16,057 bases of DNA, taken from NCBI GenBank assembly GCA_003647375.1, contig QMMS01000074.1, positions 1-16,057 of the forward strand, written 5' to 3'. Numbering within the stretch: position 1 is the stretch's first letter; each line of letters begins with the position of its first letter. Shown here one piece after another: positions 1-6,542 of the stretch. Position numbers and translations under genes: made by a program. Under the pieces are notes generated by a model. It saw only the letters and a list, made by a program, of their open reading frames with translations. It ran no database searches and was not told the origin of the DNA. The stretch is from Deltaproteobacteria bacterium. Its GTDB lineage: Bacteria; Desulfobacterota; Desulfobacteria; Desulfobacterales; B30-G6.

Positions 1-1
1 A

Positions 2-136
2 AATGGGATATCTTTACCGGTGGGCGTGGAAATTATTATTGTGGGAATCTCAAGTATCACAGGTTTTTTGATGCTCCTGAAACCGGCCATGTTCTCCATG
101 TATCACAGGTTTCGGTTTGAAGACTTATTAGCGTAG
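2..136 (+). CDS. C-terminal end of a membrane protein (partial)
   Basis: The window opens inside a reading frame giving 44 residues before a TAG stop. The stretch VGVEIIIVGISSITGFLMLL is a convincing transmembrane helix, followed by a short basic tail (YHRFRFEDLLA) that would lie in the cytoplasm. The 5' end is outside the window, so the family cannot be named. The last codons and the stop lie inside the first copy of the palindromic repeat (TGAAGACT at 118-125, AGTCTTCA at 135-142), so the repeat supplies the protein's terminal residues. It could be a chance open frame, because only 44 codons are visible; the hydrophobic segment is the main support. Confidence 0.42.
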   Translation, partial: NGISLPVGVEIIIVGISSITGFLMLLKPAMFSMYHRFRFEDLLA

Positions 137-155
137 TCTTCAGTTTCGGTGTGAT
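102..155. repeat. Palindromic repeat, copy A
   Basis: A perfect 8-bp inverted repeat, TGAAGACT (118-125) and AGTCTTCA (135-142), surrounds a 9-nt centre. An outer pair, ATCAC (102-106) with GTGAT (151-155), extends the fold. The same centre recurs near 1075, 1527, 1646 and 2056/2132. The copy overlaps the stop codon of the preceding gene. Confidence 0.65.
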
Positions 156-294
156 TTTCCCGACCACAATATGTTGAGTGTGTCTATTAGGTAATGATTG
201 TTAAATATGTTTAATTTTCTTGTATTGATACTTACAGTTCAGATTTGAAATCTTTAGATTCACAACCAATAGGTAAGCTCTACTTTATGTTTGA

Positions 295-594
295 ATGCGA
301 ATGATATACGTAATAGAAAAAATCCAAAACGATAAATTGCGGCTCGAAAGATACCAATCTCTTGTTGAAGTTGCAAATTCACTGGAGTTGCAAGATGTAT
401 ATGGTAAAGCATACACAATTATTTCTGAAGATGGTGTGATATACGATTGCGATAGAACTTTGCACAGTAAAGATTTTGGGACGATTTATGGGTATACTCT
501 GATTCGAATAGGCATAGATAATAAATTGGCCGTCTACTGTCGAGAAAAGTTTGCTGCTTTAGGATGGCCAGATGAAATTGAAAATGTAGAATAG
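295..594 (+). CDS. Hypothetical protein, 99 aa
   Basis: A small soluble protein with no signal peptide or membrane segment. I do not recognise a family. It has alternating charged and hydrophobic residues and a central stretch (GKAYTIISEDGVIYDC) that looks like beta strands. A second ATG lies two codons downstream (301) and either could be the start; neither has a clear Shine-Dalgarno. It is the first complete gene of an AT-rich series of short same-strand genes separated by palindromic repeats, and ends only 35 bp before the next ATG. Whether it is expressed cannot be judged from sequence alone. Confidence 0.6.
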   Translation: MRMIYVIEKIQNDKLRLERYQSLVEVANSLELQDVYGKAYTIISEDGVIYDCDRTLHSKDFGTIYGYTLIRIGIDNKLAVYCREKFAALGWPDEIENVE

Positions 595-629
595 GGCAGC
601 TGCTCACGCTCAACGTTGTGCAGTGTAAA

Positions 630-1067
630 ATGAGAAATAAACGCTTAAATCATCATGCATTTATATTTTGCCACATGTTTTGTGGATGGCAACTATTACA
701 AGATTATAAAGCCATTACAGAACTTCAGAAGGGAAAAATTGTAATTGACATTCTGTCTGGTGAGTGTTTTCACGATGGCAAAGGAATTAAGCCACTCTCG
801 ATTGCTACCGTACTAAATTCTTGGATGATTGATGATTTTAAAACCAACAATATCCCACTATCTATTATTGAGAAGGCTCAGCTATATGTGAAATTCGAGA
901 CTGAAAGGCATAAAGGTCAGCGGGACAAAACAACAATATGGGCGCGTCCAACTAAAGACTTCATATCCTGCAAATTAGATTGTACTGGTCTGATTAGGAC
1001 GGATGAAAAAGAATATATTGATAAGTATTCAGAAATAGAGGAATGGCCTACAAATTATGGAAGCTAA
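630..1067 (+). CDS. Hypothetical protein, 145 aa
   Basis: An open frame on the same strand as its neighbours. It begins MRNKRLNHHAFIFCHMFCGW and continues with an ordered region containing IVIDILSGECF, then a charged C-terminal half ending in EIEEWPTNYGS. There is no signal peptide; the Phe/Cys-rich start is not hydrophobic enough for a certain membrane helix. The frame is open from a GTG at 618, but I chose the ATG at 630 because the conserved-looking text starts there; neither start has a good ribosome-binding site. The stop is a few bases before repeat copy B. Proteins of this general look are common in accessory cassette arrays, but I cannot name a family. Confidence 0.62.
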   Translation: MRNKRLNHHAFIFCHMFCGWQLLQDYKAITELQKGKIVIDILSGECFHDGKGIKPLSIATVLNSWMIDDFKTNNIPLSIIEKAQLYVKFETERHKGQRDKTTIWARPTKDFISCKLDCTGLIRTDEKEYIDKYSEIEEWPTNYGS

Positions 1068-1070
1068 TGA

Positions 1071-1085
1071 GCGTAGTCTTCAATA
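1071..1085. repeat. Palindromic repeat, degenerate copy B
   Basis: Only the right half of the palindrome is intact here: AGCGTAGTCTTCA begins 3 nt after the TAA stop of the preceding gene and matches copy A (TTAGCGTAGTCTTCA). The left half TGAAGACT is not recognisable. The following ~50 bp contain a partial duplication (TTGCTTGAA and TGCTTGAAC). Confidence 0.5.
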
Positions 1086-1137
1086 TTGCTTGAAATCCAT
1101 CAATAATGTACTTGATAAAAATGCTTGAACAATACCT

Positions 1138-1464
1138 ATGAATCCAATTCGAAGTTGCATAAAGGGGGTTCTTGAATTGATTGCTTCTAAGGAAAAGCAG
1201 ATCAAGTACGAACAGTTCGTCCCAATTGCAGATGTGCCAGCAGAGTTAATTTGTATGTGGTTTGATGACAATTATCATCCAGATTCATGGCAATACAAAC
1301 AAGCCTTTTCTGCAAAAGAACAACAAATTTTGGGTTCTTTCAACGATTATTATAATTCTCGTTGTGACAAGCTTCCTAAGTCTCTTGTTAAATTGCATGC
1401 CGACCGACTGTGGAGTGAGATTATGTTAGAGGCCAAAAAGACTAAAGAGGCAATAAAATGGTAA
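1138..1464 (+). CDS. Hypothetical protein, 108 aa
   Basis: A compact soluble protein starting MNPIRSCIKGVLELIASKEK. The middle segment VPAELICMWFDDNYHPDS, followed by FSAKEQQILGSFNDYY, has the look of a conserved family that I associate with integron and other cassette-borne hypothetical proteins in Proteobacteria, but I recall no function for it. It is mostly predicted helix, with no signal peptide or membrane segment. The start at 1138 follows the repeat copy B region by ~50 bp and lacks a clear Shine-Dalgarno. It is followed by a 240-bp stretch without a gene that holds repeat copies C1 and C2. Confidence 0.66.
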   Translation: MNPIRSCIKGVLELIASKEKQIKYEQFVPIADVPAELICMWFDDNYHPDSWQYKQAFSAKEQQILGSFNDYYNSRCDKLPKSLVKLHADRLWSEIMLEAKKTKEAIKW

Positions 1465-1485
1465 TTAAGGCCATATACAACATCT

Positions 1486-1690
1486 TGGGTCTTCCCATAT
1501 CACCATAAATGAACGATTACTGGCATAAGTCTTCAGTGCCGGTGGTGCTATCTCCAACACATCATCGGAACGGGGAACACCTAAAAAGCTGTGATACCAT
1601 ATATAGTGGGTCTTAAGATCAAGATAAATTGAAGACTTCTGGCATAAGTCTTCAGTGCCAGTTGGTGACATCTCGATCATTTCACAATAG
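1486..1690. repeat. Diverged 119-bp tandem pair of the palindromic repeat (C1, C2)
   Basis: AAGTCTTCAGTGCC occurs at 1527-1540 and again at 1646-1659, a period of 119 bp. The similarity continues upstream (GGGTCTT...ATAAATGA, then CTGGCAT) and downstream (GGTGGTGCTATCTCCAAC versus GTTGGTGACATCTCGATC). In C2 the core is a perfect 9-bp inverted repeat, TGAAGACTT (1630-1638) and AAGTCTTCA (1646-1654). In C1 the left arm has decayed to TGAACGATT. No reading frame of note lies between the two copies, so the interval is an empty repeat unit. Confidence 0.65.
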
Positions 1691-1703
1691 GAATACTTTA
1701 ATT

Positions 1704-2042
1704 ATGTCAGAAATTGCAAAAACTCCAGATCCTCCATACTACGCTGTAATATTCACATCTCATCGTACAGAGGGCGACAATGGTTATGGAGAAATGGCAG
1801 ATAAAATGGTTGAACTTGCATCAAAGCAACCCGGCTTTCTTGGTGCTGAATCGGCAAGGGAGAGTGTGGGTATTACAGTGTCATATTGGACAGATTTAGA
1901 GTCAATAAAGGCGTGGAAACAAAATGCTGAACATATTTTGGCCCAACGAAGGGGTAAGGACGTTTGGTATGCGGAATTTAAAACACGGATAAGTAAAGTT
2001 GAAAGAGATTACGGTTTTGTTAAAAGTACAGATAGTGTTTAA
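1704..2042 (+). CDS. Antibiotic biosynthesis monooxygenase (ABM)-fold protein
   Basis: A 112-residue protein of the ABM/dimeric alpha-beta barrel superfamily. The order of elements fits: a first strand (YYAVIFTSHRT), a helix (GYGEMADKMVELASKQPGFLGAES), the strand GITVSYWTDLESIKAWKQN, then AEHILAQRRGKDVWYAEFKTRISKVERDYGF. The signature PGFLG...ES and ...YWxDLESIKAWK is typical of small ABM proteins, which act as stand-alone oxygenases, heme-degrading enzymes or uncharacterised dimers. The substrate cannot be deduced. I start at the ATG at 1704, where the family begins, with AGGAAT ~10 nt upstream; the frame is open further 5'. It is the last of the four small + strand genes and lies between repeat copies C2 and D. 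ABM proteins are common cargo in gene-cassette arrays. Confidence 0.85.
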   Translation: MSEIAKTPDPPYYAVIFTSHRTEGDNGYGEMADKMVELASKQPGFLGAESARESVGITVSYWTDLESIKAWKQNAEHILAQRRGKDVWYAEFKTRISKVERDYGFVKSTDSV

Positions 2043-2055
2043 ATTTTAGACACAC

Positions 2056-2138
2056 GTCTTCATTGCCGGTGGTGATGTCTCCAACTCATCGGTATCCCAC
2101 GATAATTGCAGATACCATAGCACATCACCACTGAAGAC
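2056..2138. repeat. 83-bp stepped hairpin, repeat copy D
   Basis: Three nested pairings are visible: GTCTTCA (2056-2062) with TGAAGAC (2132-2138), GTGGTGATGT (2069-2078) with ACATCACCAC (2122-2131), and GGTATC (2091-2096) with GATACC (2111-2116). The left arm carries six extra bases, TTGCCG (2063-2068), with no partner, giving a one-sided bulge. It lies between the convergent ABM gene and nitroreductase gene, so it could also act as a terminator of either. Confidence 0.7.
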
Positions 2139-2147
2139 TTTTTAGCC

Positions 2148-2169
2148 AAGTTGTGTTTTCGTGTTATCA
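2148..2169 (+). repeat. 22-nt direct repeat, left copy
   Basis: AAGTTGTGTTTT-CG-TGTTATCA here matches AAGTTGTGTTTT-GA-TGTTATCA at 3023-3044, 20 of 22 positions, in the same orientation and 875 bp apart. The two copies bracket the nitroreductase gene. Confidence 0.5.
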
Positions 2170-2230
2170 CGAGGGGAACCCGTTTCGACAAATATCTCAT
2201 TTTTACATTTTTTGTAAGATTTGGGAACGA

Positions 2231-2890
2231 TTAAACCCAATGGATGATATCTTTCGCCTCTTGTCGGGTTTTAGTTTTTTGTGGGTATATTCGATAACCA
2301 AAAGCCACCATATAGGAGACACCATATTTCTCTATATCTATTTTACAGGACAGAGCGAGACCTTCTTCAACTTCTTTTTTTTGAAAGCCTTCAATAGGGC
2401 AGCTGTCTATCCCGATCATCGCGGCGGATGTCAACATATTTCCCAGAGCGATATAAGTTTGCTTACACGACCAGTCGAATAGTGCTCGGTCACTATCAAG
2501 AAGAGCAAAATCAGATTCTTGGAACTTCTTTAATAATTTGCTTCTCAATTCGTACATCTCATCAGTGTTTTTTTGAATATCTCTCATGAAGTATTCAACA
2601 TAATCCGAGTTGTACTTCATAAAATAGGATTTTTTCACGAGACATACGACAAGGTGACTGCAGGTCGGAATTTGTTTTTGTCCTCCCCAAGTATAGGCTT
2701 TTATTTTTTCTCTTATTTCAGGGTTTTGGATAATCAGAAACTCCCAAGGTTCAATTCCAAAAGAACTTGGAGATAAGCGCGCAGTTTCCATGATAAAATT
2801 GAAATCCTCATCGTTGATTTTCTTATCCGGATTGAACTCCTTGCAGGCATGCCTGAATTTGAATACATTTAGAATATCGTTTTTATTCAT
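2231..2890 (-). CDS. Nitroreductase-family NAD(P)H oxidoreductase
   Basis: A 219-residue FMN-dependent nitroreductase-family enzyme of the NfsB/YdgI type, normally a homodimer that reduces nitroaromatics, quinones or flavins with NAD(P)H. The N-terminus shows the family FMN-binding region (FKFRHACKEFNPDKKI), then ETARLSPSSFGIEPWEFLII. The C-terminal part has the usual ALGNMLTSAAMIGIDSCPIEGF segment and a final strand, SYMVAFGYR. The length fits the family. AAGGAG lies 5-6 nt before the ATG on the reverse strand, which fixes the start at 2890. It is the only reverse-strand gene in this part apart from the antitoxin remnant, is flanked by 22-nt direct repeats, and is AT-rich like its surroundings, which suggests an accessory gene. 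The physiological substrate is not predictable. Confidence 0.93.
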   Translation of the reverse strand: MNKNDILNVFKFRHACKEFNPDKKINDEDFNFIMETARLSPSSFGIEPWEFLIIQNPEIREKIKAYTWGGQKQIPTCSHLVVCLVKKSYFMKYNSDYVEYFMRDIQKNTDEMYELRSKLLKKFQESDFALLDSDRALFDWSCKQTYIALGNMLTSAAMIGIDSCPIEGFQKKEVEEGLALSCKIDIEKYGVSYMVAFGYRIYPQKTKTRQEAKDIIHWV

Positions 2891-3269
2891 TTAGTCTCCT
2901 TTGTGCTGAGTTAAATTGAAGCTATTGCCAAGTTGGACTCCCAAAAGAAGCCTTCGAATATTGACCGATGCAGGAAAGCCTATGATAACATTTTTGGAAA
3001 TGCAACAGACCAAATTATGGAAAAGTTGTGTTTTGATGTTATCATTTCCTCGCATTGACTAAATATCAAAAGATTTCCTATTAGGATTGCCAAAAGTAAC
3101 CTATGAATATTGAGTTTAACGAAAAATTAGAGATTAGATCAAGCTCGGTGATAGCACTCAAGTTGAGATACTGTAACACAAGGTTGAATTGTCTTTGGTA
3201 TCAATTGGTTGACATAATCTGAGAAGCCTTAACTGTGCTTCGATTGTCTATTTTGGGGTGATTCCACAA
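2891..3269. other. 379-bp AT-rich intergenic region with diverged repeats
   Basis: I see no gene here. It carries the right 22-nt direct repeat (3023-3044). It also carries two related fragments, one starting ATTGCCAAGTTGG near 2928 with GAATATTGA about 30 nt later, and one starting ATTGCCAAAAGT near 3088 that also ends in GAATATTGA. This looks like debris from repeated insertions or deletions rather than a regulatory region. Confidence 0.4.
3023..3044 (+). repeat. 22-nt direct repeat, right copy
   Basis: Partner of 2148-2169; 20 of 22 bases are identical, with the two differences adjacent (CG versus GA). It lies upstream of the nitroreductase start. Confidence 0.5.
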
Positions 3270-3482
3270 CTAAGCGGCATTTAAAGGCTGAATTTGTTCG
3301 AGCTCATTTTTGAAACGCTTTTCTGAATCCCACAAGTCCCAAGCATGTTGCACATTAAGCCAGAATACTGGAGAATTGCCAAAAAGACGAGACAACCTCA
3401 ACGACATAGAAGGTGTTATAGAACGTCGTTCTCTTAAAATTTCATTAATTGTCTGGCGAGATACACCCAGGGCTTTAGCCAT
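3270..3482 (-). CDS. higA: HigA-family antitoxin, probably N-terminally truncated
   Basis: The 70 residues contain the helix-turn-helix core of HigA/VapI-type addiction-module antitoxins: MAKALGVSRQTINEILRERR, then SITPSMSLRLSRLFGNSPVFWLNVQHAWDLW. This class binds DNA at its own operon and neutralises a RelE/HigB-type mRNA interferase. Full-length members have about 25-30 more residues before the HTH (a HPGE...L..EFL.. segment). Here the in-frame upstream sequence runs NSKPIQYQS, which resembles the expected run-in, and then hits a TAA. No ribosome-binding site precedes the ATG at 3482. I recognise no HigB gene upstream on the reverse strand. The likely reading is a decayed toxin-antitoxin remnant; a functional short form is less likely. 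Confidence 0.68.
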   Translation of the reverse strand: MAKALGVSRQTINEILRERRSITPSMSLRLSRLFGNSPVFWLNVQHAWDLWDSEKRFKNELEQIQPLNAA

Positions 3483-3677
3483 TGATTGATATTGAATAGG
3501 TTTTGAGTTTCTTTATTGGCAAATGTTTTTATCATGCCATTTAGTGTAATCCGTCACGTAACAGTTGCCAATAATTGAATTCATTTTTTGAACGACAATC
3601 CTGATGCCACTTACCTGCTAATGGTCCATAACTCTTGACAAACAGAAAAAAATACAGAACGTTAGAAAAGAGCCACG

Positions 3678-3708
3678 TTGTGGTACTTTTCATTGTGTTT
3701 GTTATAAT
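3678..3708 (+). promoter_or_regulatory. Candidate promoter for the DUF302 gene
   Basis: A perfect -10 hexamer, TATAAT (3703-3708), lies 31 nt before the ATG at 3740. The best upstream -35 candidate is TTGTGG (3678-3683) at a long 19-nt spacing, so only the -10 is convincing. Confidence 0.4.
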
Positions 3709-3739
3709 TTTGCTTTAATTTTATAAAGGAGGCTCAACC

Positions 3740-4192
3740 ATGCGACAGATATTTTACTGCCTTGTTGGAATATTACTCTTCGCATCAATAGCTTATGCTG
3801 ATAGTGGCATTATCAGCATAAAAAGCTTTCATGATGTAAAAACGACTGCTGACCGTCTCGAAAATACCTTGAGAGAAAAAGGAATGACCGTATTTATTAG
3901 GATAAATCATACGGAAGGTGCTCAAAAAGTGGGGAAAAGTTTGCGTCCCACCGAAGTGGTTATTTTTGGCAATCCAATGGTGGGCACTCCGCTGATGATG
4001 TGCAGGCAAAGTGTGGCTATCGATCTTCCCCAAAAAGCCCTCATCTGGGAAGATGATACAGGGCAGGTATGGTTTTCGTATAATGATCCGAAATACCTGG
4101 CAAAACGACATGAAATCAAAGAATGTGTCGAAGTCATTCAAAAAATTGAAAACGCACTCAGCAATTTCGCAAATGCTGCAACAATCCCATAA
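3740..4192 (+). CDS. Secreted DUF302 domain protein
   Basis: A 150-residue protein with a Sec signal peptide (basic MRQ, hydrophobic FYCLVGILLFASI, likely cleavage after AYA at residue 20) followed by a DUF302 domain. Family hallmarks are visible in order: SFHDVKTTADRLENTLREKGMTVF, then INHTEGAQKVGKSLRPTEVVIFGNPMVGTPLM, then AIDLPQKALIWEDDTGQVWFSYNDP. The structure of the family is known as a small alpha-beta fold, but its role is not. AAAGGAGG is placed 7-9 nt before the ATG, and a TATAAT lies upstream, so it probably heads a transcript that continues 37 bp later into the predicted selenoprotein. It should act in the periplasm, whereas its neighbour looks cytoplasmic. Confidence 0.9.
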   Translation: MRQIFYCLVGILLFASIAYADSGIISIKSFHDVKTTADRLENTLREKGMTVFIRINHTEGAQKVGKSLRPTEVVIFGNPMVGTPLMMCRQSVAIDLPQKALIWEDDTGQVWFSYNDPKYLAKRHEIKECVEVIQKIENALSNFANAATIP

Positions 4193-4229
4193 AAAGCAAC
4201 ATCAACCATTTATTATAAGGAGTATTATA

Positions 4230-4766
4230 ATGGCAAGATTACCCGTTATTACAGAAGAAAAAGCAGATGAACATACGAAAAAAACCTATGATGCAATAAA
4301 GTCCAAATTTGGCATGGTACCGAATATATTTAAAGGCATGGCGAATAGCAGCGTCGTCTTAGATGCCTATTTGAAGCTTGACGAGATGATATCCAATGGT
4401 AGCTTCACCCCTGTCGAGCAGGATATCGTTAGGATTGTGGTCAGCCAATATAACAATTGCCGTTACTGACTGGCTGCACATACCGGTAGTTTATCGGGAC
4501 AGGGGCTAACGAGTAAAGATATTGTAGACATTCGCAAAGGAAACGCGAATGACCCTAAACATGCTGCGCTGATCAAGTATATATTACAAATTCTCGAGAC
4601 TAAGGGTTATGTCGGCGACAGCGATATTGAAGCATTCAAGAATGCTGGATATTCGGATACCCAGGCAGTAGAGGTTACCGTCATTATCGCCCAAAAAACC
4701 TTATCCAACTTTTTTAACCATATCAATGATACAGACCTTGATCTTCCAGCGGCTCCAGAAATTTAG
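4230..4766 (+). CDS. AhpD/carboxymuconolactone decarboxylase-like protein, predicted selenoprotein
   Basis: Reading through TGA at 4467-4469 gives 178 residues that match the CMD/AhpD-like peroxidase family from end to end: PVITEEKADEHTKKTYD, GMVPNIFKGMANSS, then QDIVRIVVSQYNNCRY-U-LAAHTGSLSGQGL, and a C-terminal helical half with EVTVIIAQKTLSNFFNHINDTD. The family active site is CxxC followed by xxAH. Here Cys77 is present and the second Cys position (80) is TGA, so the motif would be C-R-Y-Sec-L-A-A-H. The frame stays open and family-like for 98 codons after the TGA, and a hairpin with a GUU loop lies 13 nt downstream. AAGGAG with 7-nt spacing sets the start. CMD/AhpD enzymes use this redox pair to reduce peroxides or disulfides. 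A conventional caller would stop at 4469 and lose the catalytic half. Confidence 0.85.
4467..4502 (+). promoter_or_regulatory. UGA selenocysteine codon with SECIS-like hairpin
   Basis: The TGA (4467-4469) is followed, 13 nt later, by CCGGTA (4483-4488), loop GTT (4489-4491) and TATCGG (4492-4497): a six-pair stem (one G-U) with a three-base loop starting with G. A lower CTG/CAG pairing (4474-4476 with 4500-4502) may extend it. The distance to the loop and the G/U in the loop agree with what is known of bacterial SECIS elements, which bind SelB. The fold is my reading and was not computed. Confidence 0.7.
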
Positions 4767-4866
4767 TCGTCATTGATTGATATTTGAGTTTGTTGACTTT
4801 CTTGGCAGGATCAATAACTATGACCGATATATTGAGAGTATCATCATGACACAGGAGATATCTATC

Positions 4867-6540
4867 ATGCAGAAGAGAAGCGACCTCATGATCCAGGGGG
4901 CGGAGCGGGCGCCGCACCGGTCTCTCTTGAGAGCGGGCGGGTTTACCGACCGGGAGTTGCAGAATCCCATCATCGGGATTGCCAATTCTTTCAATGAAAT
5001 CATTCCCGGCCATACACACCTGGACAAACTTTCAGATGCGGTGAAGGCGGGTGTCTATGCGGCGGGAGGTACGCCGGTTGTCTTCAACACAATTGGTGTC
5101 TGTGACGGTATCGCCATGAATCATGACGGCATGAAGTATTCGCTTCCCAGCAGGGAACTGATTGCAGATTCCATTGAAATCATGGCCATGGCCCATCCCT
5201 TTGATGGGCTGGTTCTCATGGCTTCCTGCGATAAAATAATTCCGGGAATGCTGATCGGGGCAGCCAGGCTTGACATTCCGTCCATCTTTATCGCCGGCGG
5301 CCCCATGCTGCCTGGAAAGGTTCATGGACGTGACGTCGGGTTGGACAAGGTGTTCGAGGCCGTGGGGCGATTGAAGAGCGGGAGTATCAGCGAAAGCGAC
5401 CTGAGTGTGTTTGAATGCAACGCCTGTCCGGGCGCAGGTTCCTGCTCCGGCATGTTTACGGCCAATACCATGGCGAACCTCTCTGAAGCTCTGGGCATGG
5501 CACTTCCCTTGAACGGCAGCATACCGGCAGTTTATTCCGAACGTATCTGGCTGGCAAAAGAGACCGGTTATCACGCGGTGAACCTGGCAAGACAAGGCAT
5601 TACCCCCAGGAACATTATGACGAAAGGGGCTTTTGAAAATATGATTGCGGTGGACATGGCCCTGGGAGGATCTACGAATTCAGTCCTGCACATTACCGCC
5701 ATCGCCTACTATGCGGGTGTCGACATCCATTTGGGCGACTTCAGTCGATTTGCGGAGATGGTTCCGCATCTCACTTCCATAGCACCGGCCGGTCCCCATC
5801 ACGTGGTGGATCTCTATCATGCCGGTGGAGTTCCGGCCATCATGGCGGAGTTGATGAAAAAGAACCTTGTCAACCAGCAGGAAATGACGGTTTCCGGCAA
5901 ACCCATGGGCGGAATGCTGGCGGCCATCAAGGCCGGAACCAAGGATGAATCTGTGATTCGACCCGTCGATGCCCCGGTACACGCCAAAGGCGGTCTTGCC
6001 GTACTAAAGGGGAACATTGCCCCTGACGGTGCTATCGTAAAACAGGTGGCTGTGGCCGATGAGATGCTCAGACACTCGGGCCCTGCAAGGGTCTTTCATT
6101 CCGAAGACGAAGCGTTTGAAGCCATCATGGCCGGTAAGATTCAAAAGGGGGAAGTACTTGTCATCCGGTACGAAGGGCCCAAAGGGGGGCCGGGTATGCG
6201 GGAGATGTTGTCTCCCACGTCAGCCCTTGCCGGTATGGGGCTCGATCGAGATGTGGCGCTGATCACGGATGGCAGGTTTTCCGGGGCCACCAGGGGCGCA
6301 GCCATCGGGCATGTGTCTCCGGAAGCAGCGTCCGGAGGTCCCATCGCCATTATTCAAGACGGTGATACCATCGACATCGATATTCCCGGCAACACATTAA
6401 ATATTCAATTGGATGCAGAAGAGATTCAGACGAGACTTGAACATCTGCCACCATTTGAGCTGAAAAAGAAGACCGGGTATTTGGCGAGGTACGCTGCGAA
6501 CGTGAGCAGTGCGGATAAGGGAGCGGTATTTCCGCTCTAA
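4867..6540 (+). CDS. ilvD: Dihydroxy-acid dehydratase
   Basis: IlvD catalyses dehydration of 2,3-dihydroxyisovalerate and 2,3-dihydroxy-3-methylvalerate to the 2-keto acids in valine, leucine and isoleucine synthesis, using an iron-sulfur cluster. The 557 residues are collinear with the family: [18 protein letters not shown], the [16 protein letters not shown] loop, [26 protein letters not shown] (Cys121 and Cys193 are the expected cluster cysteines), [12 protein letters not shown], and near the C-terminus [26 protein letters not shown] and [13 protein letters not shown]. The first cysteine position of the 2Fe-2S subgroup is replaced by PGHTHL. AGGAG at 4853-4857 lies 9 nt before the ATG at 4867; earlier in-frame ATGs (4777, 4846) have no such site. 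It follows the selenoprotein gene by 100 bp. No other branched-chain gene is in view. Confidence 0.97.
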   Translation: MQKRSDLMIQGAERAPHRSLLRAGGFTDRELQNPIIGIANSFNEIIPGHTHLDKLSDAVKAGVYAAGGTPVVFNTIGVCDGIAMNHDGMKYSLPSRELIADSIEIMAMAHPFDGLVLMASCDKIIPGMLIGAARLDIPSIFIAGGPMLPGKVHGRDVGLDKVFEAVGRLKSGSISESDLSVFECNACPGAGSCSGMFTANTMANLSEALGMALPLNGSIPAVYSERIWLAKETGYHAVNLARQGITPRNIMTKGAFENMIAVDMALGGSTNSVLHITAIAYYAGVDIHLGDFSRFAEMVPHLTSIAPAGPHHVVDLYHAGGVPAIMAELMKKNLVNQQEMTVSGKPMGGMLAAIKAGTKDESVIRPVDAPVHAKGGLAVLKGNIAPDGAIVKQVAVADEMLRHSGPARVFHSEDEAFEAIMAGKIQKGEVLVIRYEGPKGGPGMREMLSPTSALAGMGLDRDVALITDGRFSGATRGAAIGHVSPEAASGGPIAIIQDGDTIDIDIPGNTLNIQLDAEEIQTRLEHLPPFELKKKTGYLARYAANVSSADKGAVFPL

Positions 6541-6542
6541 AG

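Noticed and set aside
606..618. ACGCTCAACGTTG occurs here and again at 7121-7133, and contains GCTCAAC, which fits the attC RYYYAAC box.
   Set aside because: A 13-nt identity between two places in 16 kb is near chance expectation, and no matching GTTRRRY box or hairpin partner is placed correctly at either site.
2153..2482. Forward open frame of 109 codons across the nitroreductase gene.
   Set aside because: Antisense to a clear nitroreductase; its protein has no recognisable features.
3541..3660. Possible HigB toxin remnant upstream of the HigA-like gene (reverse-strand text such as YVTDYTKWHD).
   Set aside because: Only a few residues look toxin-like and the frames are interrupted; this is not enough to call a pseudogene.
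4011..4229. Open frame extending the CMD-like protein 73 codons upstream.
   Set aside because: It overlaps the DUF302 gene in another frame, does not resemble the family N-terminus, and the ATG at 4230 has a good AAGGAG site.
4777..4866. Earlier in-frame starts for ilvD (4777, 4846).
   Set aside because: They add residues not found in the family; AGGAG at 4853-4857 is positioned for the ATG at 4867.
5032..5595. Long reverse-strand open frame of 187 codons inside ilvD.
   Set aside because: Antisense shadow of a GC-richer gene; no ribosome-binding site and low-complexity-like composition with no family resemblance.
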